Source: Nitrososphaeraceae archaeon (GTDB lineage: Archaea > Thermoproteota > Nitrososphaeria > Nitrososphaerales > Nitrososphaeraceae). From it: DNA of 6,774 bases. The stretch spans positions 1-6,774 of the forward strand of contig JAJNBK010000258.1 of assembly GCA_021155845.1 (NCBI GenBank), given 5' to 3'. The notes under the pieces are model-generated. The model ran no database searches and was not told the origin of the DNA. It saw nothing but the letters and a program-made list of their open reading frames with translations. The position numbers and the translations under genes were made by a program. Below, in pieces: positions 1 through 5,830 of this stretch (the first letter of the stretch is position 1; every line of letters starts with the position of its first letter).

Positions 1-135
1 CATCTCATGACTAGTCTGTGCACTTCCAATTACTATTACGAGCTCTTCGACTCTATTTAGTGCAAACTTGACAGTAGCAAGATGTCCTAAGTGGAAGGGC
101 TGAAATCTGCCTACAAATAAGCCTCTAGATATCAC
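1..135 (-). CDS. nadM: NMN adenylyltransferase, N-terminal part (runs off left edge)
   Basis: This is the first 45 codons of an archaeal-type nicotinamide-nucleotide adenylyltransferase, the cytosolic enzyme that joins NMN and ATP to make NAD+. The translation contains [15 protein letters not shown] at residues 5-19. That is the nucleotidyltransferase signature with the (H/T)xGH-type ATP-binding histidines. [11 protein letters not shown] follows at about residues 34-44 and matches the archaeal NadM pattern IGSAQxSH. The family is usually about 170-180 residues, so roughly three quarters lie outside the window. The start is taken as the GTG at 133-135. No ATG occurs in frame between it and the upstream stop at 181-183, and it puts the signature at the usual distance from the N-terminus. 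A TATA-like element about 27 nt upstream suggests a leaderless mRNA. The gene is divergent from rtcA. Family assignment is secure; the start is an inference. Confidence 0.88.
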   Translation of the reverse strand, partial: MISRGLFVGRFQPFHLGHLATVKFALNRVEELVIVIGSAQTSHEM

Positions 136-157
136 TGTTGTAAACCAAACTATGAGA

Positions 158-166
158 TAATTTAAA
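158..166 (-). promoter_or_regulatory. Candidate TATA box for nadM
   Basis: The minus strand reads TTTAAATTA here, centred about 27 nt before the GTG start of nadM. Archaeal TATA boxes sit at about that distance from the transcription start, so this fits a leaderless transcript beginning at or next to the start codon. The surrounding sequence is AT-rich, so a chance match is possible. Confidence 0.3.
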
Positions 167-246
167 GTAATTTTATGAAATCAAATATCTTGAGCACCTA
201 GAACGATTAAAGTTTTTAAAGTCTATTTAAAAATTATTATTAAGTA

Positions 247-675
247 TTATGAGTTGTGATCATGCTGCGTTCTGCTGCTACGCCATTGGATTGTTCTATC
301 TCTGCCATAGGATGTCTGTATAATCTCTATTATGTGTTCTGCACATTTCTCCTTTCTTCTGTATGATTCTATTGTGTAGTATTTCTTGTAGTGATCTTAA
401 TAATAGTGTTGATGGCGATGTTGCTAGTGTTGCTGCATCTGCGGCATATGCCTCTGGTAATTATGATAATGATTTTTGCCAGAAGACTTGACTAAAGAAA
501 CGAGAGATATAAAAAAAGATTTAGGAAATCTCTCTTACTCTTGGTTTGCCGGTTGTTCGTTTTCTTGTTGTTGCTGCTGTTTTCTGGGTTTGGCTTTTGA
601 ATTAACTGTATATCCTTGTCCTGCTGCTGTAGTTTGCCCGCTATCTTGTTGAGCAGTAGTATTATTATCAGTGAT
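247..675 (-). pseudogene. Possible decayed Gln/His-rich hypothetical gene
   Basis: One minus-strand frame stays coding-like for about 142 codons but has three internal stops, at 535-537, at the TAG in QQH*QHRH, and at 397-399, before a final stop at 247-249. The first part begins ITDNNTTAQQDSGQTT, continues GYTVNSKAKPRKQQQQQ, and ends ENEQPANQE. The middle part is His/Gln/Tyr-rich (NHYHNYQRHMPQMQQH, then QHRHQHYY). The last part, DHYKKYYTIESYRRKEKCAE and onward, looks like an amphipathic helical tail. No ATG, GTG or TTG exists at the front: the codon at the expected start (673-675) is ATC, one base from ATG, with a TATTATAA box about 20 nt upstream. This is consistent with start loss plus nonsense mutations. 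I recognise no family. Alternatives are a 46-codon small gene with a non-standard start ending at 535, or non-coding CAG-rich DNA. Confidence 0.3.
502..534 (-). terminator. Oligo-T run inside a 7-bp inverted repeat
   Basis: The minus strand has seven consecutive T (511-517), about 20 nt after the TAA at 535-537. GAGAGAT (502-508) and ATCTCTC (528-534) flank it as perfect inverted arms. Archaeal transcription ends mainly at T-rich tracts, so this could end a short transcript of the 46-codon frame that stops just before it. In the alternative reading as one decayed gene, the T run encodes Phe-Phe. Confidence 0.3.
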
Positions 676-690
676 GCGACTCTATTATAC

Positions 691-698
691 TTATAATA
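691..698 (-). promoter_or_regulatory. Candidate TATA box of the decayed minus-strand frame
   Basis: The minus strand reads TATTATAA about 20 nt ahead of the ATC codon (673-675) where the Gln-rich frame would begin. The spacing is slightly short for a leaderless archaeal start. The region is AT-rich, so the match is suggestive only. Confidence 0.2.
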
Positions 699-839
699 TT
701 TTGACTGTTATTATGGCGTATTTAGAAATGATGCTAGAATGTATTTAACATCCATGTATGATTTGTACTATGAATATCTGATAATAAAATTCCTCTTTAT
801 CCCAATATGGATGATGGACAGACGTATTCAAAGCAAGGA

Positions 840-846
840 TTTTATC
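840..846 (+). promoter_or_regulatory. Candidate TATA box for rtcA
   Basis: TTTTATC is centred about 33 nt before the GTG start of rtcA and is preceded by the purine-rich AAGCAAGGA, which could act as a BRE-like element. It would place transcription start within about 10 nt of the start codon. No Shine-Dalgarno sequence is visible. Confidence 0.28.
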
Positions 847-875
847 TTTCTAATTCAAAACAATGACAGATCTAC

Positions 876-1919
876 GTGTTAAAAATTGACGGATCTTTTG
901 GTGAAGGAGGGGGGCAGATTTTGCGTAGCGTCGTTTCGCTTTCAGCAATAACAGGTAAACCGATTGAAGTCATAAATATTCGAGCCAAGCGTCAAAATCC
1001 TGGTGTGCGGCCGCAGCATATGTTTGCAATTAGGACAGTAGCAAATCTGTTTCATGCACGTGTGGAAAATCTGCTAGTCGGATCAGACTGGATAAGATTC
1101 ATTCCAAAATCTGACAAATTTGAAGACAGTATGATTAAAATCAATGTTGGTACTGCAGGCAGCATTCCAATGATATTGCAAACTGTAATTCCAGCAGTCT
1201 CTCTTTCAGGCAAAAGTCTTAGCATCGAAATTACGGGTGGCACAGATGTAAAAATGAGCCCCACGACAGATTATTTGCGGTATATAATAATGCAAGCATA
1301 TCGCAGCATCGGCATAAAGTTCAGTATAGAAATTTTAAAGAGAGGATACTATCCAAAAGGAGGAGGCCAAATACGATCTGAAATAAGTCCCTGTAAAAGA
1401 CCAGACACTCTTGACCTTTTGAATACACATAATATCGAACCAAAAATTGTAAGTGTTTGCAGTCAACTTCCCAAACATGTTGCAGAACGCCAGATTTCGT
1501 CTGCTCTTTTAAAATTAGAAAAAAATGGTGTCCATTGCAGAGGCTATTCTTCTTCACTTGAAACATCATTATCACCAGGCTCCTCAGTTTTAGTTCATTG
1601 TGAATCTGATTTTGGTCCTTATATCGGCGGAGATTCAATAGGTGAGATAGGTAAAACTGCAGAGAGCGTAGGTGAAGAAGCTGCATATAGATTCCTAGAA
1701 AGTTATCTGGCTAATGTTCCCATTGATTTCTTCCTTGCCGATATGCTGGTCATTCCATTAAGCTTAGCAAAAGGTAAATCGCGATACAGAGTAGGAAGAG
1801 TGACAGAACATCTCAAGACAAATCTACAAATTGTAAGTCAAATGGTTGGTTGCAAATATCAAATTGAACCTACAGAAAAAAGCTATGTAGTTAATATTGA
1901 AGGAATTTTATCTCAATAG
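876..1919 (+). CDS. rtcA: RNA 3'-terminal phosphate cyclase
   Basis: This cytosolic enzyme uses ATP to convert an RNA 3'-phosphate end into a 2',3'-cyclic phosphate through an enzyme-histidine-AMP intermediate, in RNA repair and end processing. At 347 residues it has the normal family length of about 340. Visible motifs, in order, are IDGSFGEGGGQILR (4-17), GGTDVKMSPTTDYL (121-134), RGYYPKGGGQ (157-166), HVAERQ (201-206), GGDSIGEIGKTAESVGEEA (251-269), and EHLKTN (311-316) with the presumed catalytic His312. The stretch FLADMLVIPL has DM where many members have DQ. The start is the GTG at 876; the ATG at 863 is out of frame and soon closed. It is transcribed alone, divergent from nadM and convergent with the ABC ATPase gene, and no RNA ligase gene is adjacent. 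Assignment to the RtcA family is secure; the cellular substrate is not known from the sequence. Confidence 0.95.
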   Translation: MLKIDGSFGEGGGQILRSVVSLSAITGKPIEVINIRAKRQNPGVRPQHMFAIRTVANLFHARVENLLVGSDWIRFIPKSDKFEDSMIKINVGTAGSIPMILQTVIPAVSLSGKSLSIEITGGTDVKMSPTTDYLRYIIMQAYRSIGIKFSIEILKRGYYPKGGGQIRSEISPCKRPDTLDLLNTHNIEPKIVSVCSQLPKHVAERQISSALLKLEKNGVHCRGYSSSLETSLSPGSSVLVHCESDFGPYIGGDSIGEIGKTAESVGEEAAYRFLESYLANVPIDFFLADMLVIPLSLAKGKSRYRVGRVTEHLKTNLQIVSQMVGCKYQIEPTEKSYVVNIEGILSQ

Positions 1920-2012
1920 ATAAAATACTATATCGATCACTACAACTAGAAAGATATGATATATATGATGTCTATCAAAACAATAACATGACTGATGGAA
2001 TGCTCTTTACTT

Positions 2013-2036
2013 TCTATTTGCAAACCTACAAATAGA
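2013..2036. terminator. Stem-loop between convergent rtcA and ABC ATPase genes
   Basis: TCTATTTG (2013-2020) and CAAATAGA (2029-2036) form a perfect 8-bp stem around an 8-nt loop, about 95 nt after the rtcA stop. On the plus strand an A/T-rich stretch with TTTTAT follows. It could help end transcription from rtcA, or from either side. The stem is weak, being mostly A-T, and its function is not proven. Confidence 0.35.
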
Positions 2037-2129
2037 CTATTATGATTATAATTTTATCGAGTATTAGAAATAAATTATAAATATTAATAATAATGTTTAT
2101 ACTAATTGGTAACGCTATTTAGGTTGGAA

Positions 2130-2139
2130 GAAAAATTTA
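2130..2139 (-). terminator. Candidate T-rich terminator of the ABC ATPase gene
   Basis: Just past the stop of the minus-strand ATPase gene, the minus strand reads AAATTTTTCTTCC, a five-T run of the kind that can end archaeal transcription. No hairpin stands in front of it. Confidence 0.3.
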
Positions 2140-2146
2140 ACAGCTT

Positions 2147-3094
2147 TTAATTGTCAGTATCATAATCAACATTAACATCATTATGCTCTATTTGTCCATC
2201 CCCAACAAGGGAAACGAATACATCATCCAAGGTTATGGGAGAAACTGTAAAAGGGATATTTTTTTTTATTGCAAATTCAGATAATTCTTTCACTGCAGAA
2301 TCAAAGGCAAATACCCTTATCGTATTAGTTCCAGTATCTACTACTGAGCCATATGTTTTAAGCAGGTTAGTGTCAACTGTATCCTTTGCAATATCTACTC
2401 TAATATTTTGAGGAATTATCTTTCGCAATTCATTCATAATGCCTTGGGCTATTATACGGCCCTTGTCTATTATTACGATGTTATCTGAAAGCATTTCAGC
2501 TTCATCCATATAGTGTGTTGTCAATAAAATTGACTTCCCTTCCTTTTTCCAATCCTTAATTGCTGACCACACTTGACGTCTTGAGACTGGATCCAATCCA
2601 ATAGTGGGCTCGTCAAGAAATAACAATTCAGCATTAGTAGCCATAGCCATCGCAACAAGAACTTTTTGCTTCATACCCCCTGAAAGATTCATTGCAGGCC
2701 TGTTTCTTGCTTCATAAAGTTCTAGCTTACGTAGAATTTTTTCTGTCTCTTCCTTAGATTTATGTTTGTTTTCCCCTCTGATTTGTAACCAATTATATAC
2801 ATGATCCCACGGAGTAAGGGCTCTTAATGGTCTGCCCTCTTGGGGAACTATTGAAATAATATTCCTTACTTTGCCAGGTTCCTTTACTACATCATATCCA
2901 AGAATACTTATACTTCCTGCAGTAGGCATTAGCTGTGTAGCGCATATTCTTACAAAAGTGGTCTTGCCTGCACCATTTCTGCCAAGCAGTGTAAATATTT
3001 GTCCAGGTTCTACATTTAAAGATACGGTGCTCAAGGCAGCATAACTTGAACCCTTATATATTTTTGATACCTGTTTTGCCTCAATTGCAAGCAT
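2147..3094 (-). CDS. ABC transporter ATP-binding protein, ABC-2/DrrA type
   Basis: This is the ATP-hydrolysing subunit of a membrane exporter, acting on the cytoplasmic face of the membrane. At 315 residues it has the usual length for the DrrA/CcmA-like class. All nucleotide-binding motifs are intact: Walker A GRNGAGKTT (38-46), Q-loop Gln85 in VPQEG, signature LSGGMKQK (137-144), Walker B LLFLDEP (157-163), D-loop GLDP (166-169) and switch His194 in TTHYMDEAE. The C-terminal region ends in ITLDDVFVSLVG (287-298), the typical DrrA-class ending, then an acidic tail rich in Asp and Asn. It has no membrane segment and needs an ABC-2 permease, yet neither neighbour encodes one: rtcA lies convergent downstream and a 660-nt spacer lies upstream. 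The cargo cannot be read from the sequence; drug, lipid or polysaccharide export are family possibilities. The ATG at 3092-3094 gives the standard N-terminus. Confidence 0.92.
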   Translation of the reverse strand: MLAIEAKQVSKIYKGSSYAALSTVSLNVEPGQIFTLLGRNGAGKTTFVRICATQLMPTAGSISILGYDVVKEPGKVRNIISIVPQEGRPLRALTPWDHVYNWLQIRGENKHKSKEETEKILRKLELYEARNRPAMNLSGGMKQKVLVAMAMATNAELLFLDEPTIGLDPVSRRQVWSAIKDWKKEGKSILLTTHYMDEAEMLSDNIVIIDKGRIIAQGIMNELRKIIPQNIRVDIAKDTVDTNLLKTYGSVVDTGTNTIRVFAFDSAVKELSEFAIKKNIPFTVSPITLDDVFVSLVGDGQIEHNDVNVDYDTDN

Positions 3095-3130
3095 TAAGTG
3101 ACTCTATTTCACTATGCTTATTGTTTTATA

Positions 3131-3139
3131 ATATTTATA
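3131..3139 (-). promoter_or_regulatory. Candidate TATA box for the ABC ATPase gene
   Basis: The minus strand reads TATAAATAT here, followed by a second TATAAAA-like stretch, about 37-45 nt before the ATG. That would give a short 5' leader of roughly 15 nt. This match to the archaeal consensus TTTATATA-type box is better than the others in the window. Confidence 0.38.
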
Positions 3140-3321
3140 GAGAATTTAGTATCAGGAATATTGTTTGTATATCCAATTAATTAATTATGAGCGAATGTGC
3201 ATACTAAGTTATCTAAATATTATGTTATATTGTATTTGTTATTTAGTTGTTTTCCAATGATAAATTGTTCATATCATACGAGTAAATTCCTGGAGATAAG
3301 CTCTCACAGCTGATTCGAGGA

Positions 3322-3444
3322 CTACATATATTTAGTGTCAGTCGCAGGTCTTGTTTTTTGACTTGATAATTCTGCAACTACCTTGACTTCTTCGATTCCT
3401 TGTCTATATGCTCTTGTCTCAGTCAACAAGCCTAATAAAAGCAT
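3322..3444 (-). CDS. Possible small or remnant frame of 40 codons
   Basis: The minus-strand frame begins MLLLGLLTETRAYRQGIEE, continues VKVVAELSSQKTRPATDTKYM, and stops at 3322-3324. The same frame stays open upstream through the GA repeat to a stop at 3517-3519, without a better start. The composition looks protein-like, with a hydrophobic start and then a charged helix. I recognise no family and see no ribosome binding site. It may be the 3' end of a decayed gene, or spurious. Confidence 0.18.
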   Translation of the reverse strand: MLLLGLLTETRAYRQGIEEVKVVAELSSQKTRPATDTKYM

Positions 3445-3478
3445 TGATATTTTCAAACATTCTACTAAAGTTACTACA

Positions 3479-3505
3479 CTCTCTCTCTCTCTCTCTCTCT
3501 CTCTC
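3479..3505. repeat. (CT)13 dinucleotide microsatellite
   Basis: A perfect, uninterrupted CT repeat of 27 nt (GA on the minus strand). Perfect dinucleotide tracts of this length are rare in archaeal and bacterial genomes and are prone to slippage. It lies in the spacer downstream of dnaJ, within overlapping short minus-strand frames, so a change in copy number would change which frame is read through. Confidence 0.95.
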
Positions 3506-3731
3506 AGAGTAAGTAATCATAAACTATTGGACTTTCTTCTTACAAGATGTAAACTATCTTCTCAGCGAAGTTCTTAGGAGCATGCTGTTCAACATTTTTG
3601 GTACGTCTATTTATCATTTGAGTAATTCTATTATTTCTCTTATACTATCATCAATATTTGAAAAAGAAATTTCAGTCCTTTTCTAGACTGCCTCGAACGA
3701 ACACACACATCTCTTTTCTTTTACTGACTGC

Positions 3732-3738
3732 AAAAAAA
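3732..3738 (-). terminator. T7 tract after dnaJ, probable operon terminator
   Basis: The minus strand carries seven consecutive T about 20 nt after the dnaJ stop codon. Archaeal RNA polymerase terminates efficiently on such tracts without needing a hairpin, and no strong hairpin is present. It is well placed to end the grpE-dnaK-dnaJ transcript. Confidence 0.5.
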
Positions 3739-3758
3739 CATCAACTCTATTAAAATCA

Positions 3759-4904
3759 TTATGCGTCTTCTCCATTATTTCTGAACTCCTTATCTAATTC
3801 CTTCAACAATAACTTTTGTCTGTCGTTTAATTTTGTTGGAATTTTAACATTGATTCTAACCAGCTGGTCACCCTTCCCATAGTTACCATAGTGTGGTAAT
3901 CCTTTGCCTCGAATATTCAGAATAGTATTAGGCTGAGTGCCTTGAGGTATTTTTAACTTTTCGTGGCCATCAAGGGTTGGCACTTTAACGTCAATTCCAA
4001 GTGCAAGATCTGTGAATTTCAGATTAAGATTGTAGAGCAAGTGACCATCTTCTAATCTTTCAAATATGGAATGTGGTCTTACATGAACGCGTATTAACAG
4101 ATCACCAGCAATGCCATTTTCAGATGGCTCACCTTCGCCTTGCAACTGCAATGTCATACCATCTTCTACTCCTGCAGGAATTTCTAACTTCAGTTTCTTA
4201 TTCTTTTTAAATCTGCCAGAACCATTACAGACAGTACATGGTTTATCAATAATTTCGCCTTGCCCTTGGCAGGTTCGACATGGTTCTAATGAGACAAATG
4301 TAGAGAATCTATTTTGACTATATACCCGTCTTGTCTGACCTTGGCCATTGCAAACGCTACATTTTCTTGGTTTTGTCCCAGGAGCAGATCCACTTCCTCC
4401 ACAGTTGCTACATTTCTCAAGTTTTGGTAATTCTATCTCATCCTTTCTACCTTTGAGAACCTCTTCTAATGAAAGTTCAACATCATAAATGATATCTCGT
4501 CCTTTTTTTCTTCCGCCACCAAAGCTAAAACCAAAACCGAAAGGATCATTTCTCGCGCTGCCAAATCCGCCACGGCCGCCGCCTCCAAAAATCTGTTCAA
4601 AGATATCTCTAAAACCTCCGAATCCCATATCCTTAAAAACTTCATCAAAATTAGCTTCAGAACCTCTGAATACTTCTTCGGCTCCGACATGACCGTAAGT
4701 ATCATATCTTTTTCTTTTTTCATCATCAGATAAAACAGCATATGCTTCAGAAATTTCTTTGAATTTTTCTTCAGCTCCTGGTGATTTGTTCCTATCAGGA
4801 TGATATTGTAATGCTAACTTTCTATAGGAGTTTTTGATATCCTCTTTATTTGCACTCCTTTGGATACCAAGTACCTCATAATAATCCCTTTTATTGCCAC
4901 TCAT
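3759..4904 (-). CDS. dnaJ: Chaperone protein DnaJ (Hsp40, class A)
   Basis: This is the cytosolic co-chaperone that binds unfolded clients, passes them to DnaK and stimulates DnaK's ATPase. At 381 residues it has the usual class A length. The J domain spans about residues 6-70 with the essential HPD at 35-37. A Gly/Phe-rich linker covers about 93-134. Four intact zinc-binding repeats follow: CSNCGGSG (C165, C168), CSVCNGQG (C182, C185), CRTCQGQG (C209, C212) and CTVCNGSG (C223, C226). The C-terminal substrate-binding domains run to the end, including GDLLIRVHVRPH and KIPQGTQPNTILNIRGKGLP. It is last in the grpE-dnaK-dnaJ operon, 65 nt after the dnaK stop. That gap holds a small GCCT-AAA-AGGC hairpin and two copies of CATAAGCC, but no clear promoter. 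No frame damage is visible, unlike dnaK. Archaeal DnaJ/DnaK systems are considered bacterial in origin. Confidence 0.97.
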   Translation of the reverse strand: MSGNKRDYYEVLGIQRSANKEDIKNSYRKLALQYHPDRNKSPGAEEKFKEISEAYAVLSDDEKRKRYDTYGHVGAEEVFRGSEANFDEVFKDMGFGGFRDIFEQIFGGGGRGGFGSARNDPFGFGFSFGGGRKKGRDIIYDVELSLEEVLKGRKDEIELPKLEKCSNCGGSGSAPGTKPRKCSVCNGQGQTRRVYSQNRFSTFVSLEPCRTCQGQGEIIDKPCTVCNGSGRFKKNKKLKLEIPAGVEDGMTLQLQGEGEPSENGIAGDLLIRVHVRPHSIFERLEDGHLLYNLNLKFTDLALGIDVKVPTLDGHEKLKIPQGTQPNTILNIRGKGLPHYGNYGKGDQLVRINVKIPTKLNDRQKLLLKELDKEFRNNGEDA

Positions 4905-4969
4905 ATTTTTAAATCCCTATGATCTAAGATTGTCATCATAAGCCGTGCTCATAAGCCTAAAAGGCAATA

Positions 4970-5830
4970 TTAAGAAGGAGGAGGGGAAGATGACGTGCCT
5001 GCCGAAGCTCCTCCTCCACCTCCTCCTCCAGCGAACTCGCTCGTTGTTGAACCAGCACCAGGTGTTTCCCCAGCACCAGCAGCAGTAGCAGCAGTAGAGG
5101 CAGCACCAGCAGTTCTGTAAACTTCCGTACTGACCTCGCCGACAATATTTTTCAGTTCCTGAGTTTTTGTCTTGATATTGTCTATGTTGTTGCTTGCAAT
5201 TGCATCCTTTAGCTCTTGAGCTGCCTTGTTAACTCTATCAGCTTGTTCAGGTTTAATTTTATCCTTCAAATCTTCTCTGACTAGCTTTTCTGCAGCATAG
5301 ATCAAGTTATCAGCTTCATTTTTGACTTCGGCCTCTTCCTTCTTCTTTTTATCAGCTTCAGCAAAATTATCTGATTCTTTCTTTAGCCTTTCGATCTCCT
5401 CTTTTGATAATTTCGTGTTAGCAGTTATTGTAATCTTTGCTTCCTTGGATGTAGCCAAGTCCTTCGCTGCAACATTCAGGATTCCATTTGCGTCTATATC
5501 AAATGTAACCTCTACCTGCGGTACACCTCTAGGAGCAGGAGGGATTCCTGATAAGTTGAACATCCCTAAGGAAACGCAATCACTTGCCATAGGTCTTTCT
5601 CCTTGGACTACATGTATTGTAACTGCAGTCTGATAATCAGCAGCAGTAGTGAACACCTTCGATTTTTTTGTAGGAATTGTTGTGTTGCGTTCTATTAATG
5701 GTTCTTTTAAGCCGCCCAGAACCTCTACGCCTAAAGTGAGGGGTGTGACATCTACCAATAAAATGTCTGTAGAAACATCGCCGGAAATAATAGCTCCCTG
5801 AATTGCGGCTCCCATCGCTACTGCTTCCAT
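4970..5830 (-). pseudogene. dnaK: DnaK (Hsp70), C-terminal fragment in a second frame
   Basis: This is the downstream part of the Hsp70 gene. It starts inside the last piece of the ATPase domain ([12 protein letters not shown]; the frame is open from 5842, giving GIDP before it). It continues through the interdomain linker [14 protein letters not shown] (27-40), the beta substrate-binding domain ([31 protein letters not shown]) and the helical lid, with many Lys/Glu residues at 141-230. The end is a Gly/Ala/Ser-rich tail with a run of seven glycines, finishing SSSPPPS, without the acidic VDAEYEE-like end common in bacterial-type DnaK. The ATG at 5828-5830 is an internal methionine of DnaK, not a natural start. 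About 55 residues that should join this piece to the upstream fragment are missing, including LVGGxTRxP. Alone it could at best be a substrate-binding fragment. dnaJ follows on the same strand. Confidence 0.9.

Larger units (their letters stand above)
136..875. other. Long spacer between divergent nadM and rtcA
   Basis: About 740 nt contain no intact gene of convincing size. The central part, roughly 240-690, is unusually rich in CTG/TTG triplets on the plus strand (CAG/CAA on the minus strand) and reads as a broken Gln/His-rich frame, described separately. The flanks are plain AT-rich sequence holding the presumed promoters of the two divergent genes. I see no tRNA, no clustered repeat array and no transposase fragment. 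Confidence 0.6.
3095..3758. other. Long spacer between the ABC ATPase gene and dnaJ
   Basis: About 660 nt without a supported gene. From 3095 to 3320 it is plain AT-rich DNA with the ATPase promoter. From 3322 to 3700 the minus strand carries short coding-like stretches in different frames: NIDDSIREIIELLK (ends 3614), NFAEKIVYIL then EESPIVYDYL after a stop, and MLLLGLLTETRAYRQGIEE, a 40-codon frame at 3322-3444. None has convincing start context or a recognised family. They may be remnants of a decayed gene, or chance frames in purine-rich sequence. A CT microsatellite sits among them. No RNA gene was seen. Confidence 0.55.

Noticed and set aside
412..495. Plus-strand 27-residue, strongly hydrophobic frame (MAMLLVLLHLRHMPLVIMIM and onward), looking like a membrane micropeptide.
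   Set aside because: It lies antisense to the His/Gln/Asn-rich minus-strand frame, and complements of such codons automatically read as hydrophobic residues. There is no start context or promoter, so it is best explained as a shadow.
1321..1686. Minus-strand 121-codon frame inside rtcA.
   Set aside because: It is antisense to rtcA, whose motifs are complete in the plus frame, and shows no recognisable domain of its own.
3290..3350. GATTCGAGGAC resembles a tRNA T-arm.
   Set aside because: No matching acceptor stem, anticodon arm or D arm can be found around it.
3383..3577. Plus-strand 64-codon frame crossing the CT tract (Leu-Ser repeats).
   Set aside because: The Leu-Ser run is simply the translated microsatellite, and the rest has no homology-like features or start signal.
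4111..4741. Long frames antisense to or overlapping dnaJ, including a Pro/Lys-rich plus-strand frame at 4489-4692.
   Set aside because: These are shadows of the Gly/Phe-rich and zinc-binding coding sequence of dnaJ, which has clear family motifs in its own frame.
4917..4952. Minus-strand 11-codon mini-frame (MSTAYDDNLRS) between dnaK and dnaJ, suggestive of a leader peptide.
   Set aside because: It is too short to support and has no regulatory structure beyond a 4-bp hairpin; chance occurrence is likely.
4957..5145. Minus-strand frame with a poly-Leu stretch overlapping the end of dnaK.
   Set aside because: It is a frame-shifted reading of the Gly/Ala-rich dnaK tail (GCT/GGT codons), not a separate gene.
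5818..5830. Programmed ribosomal frameshift as an explanation for the two dnaK frames.
   Set aside because: Frameshifting would not restore the roughly 55 missing residues with LVGGxTRxP, and no classic slippery heptamer is evident at the junction.
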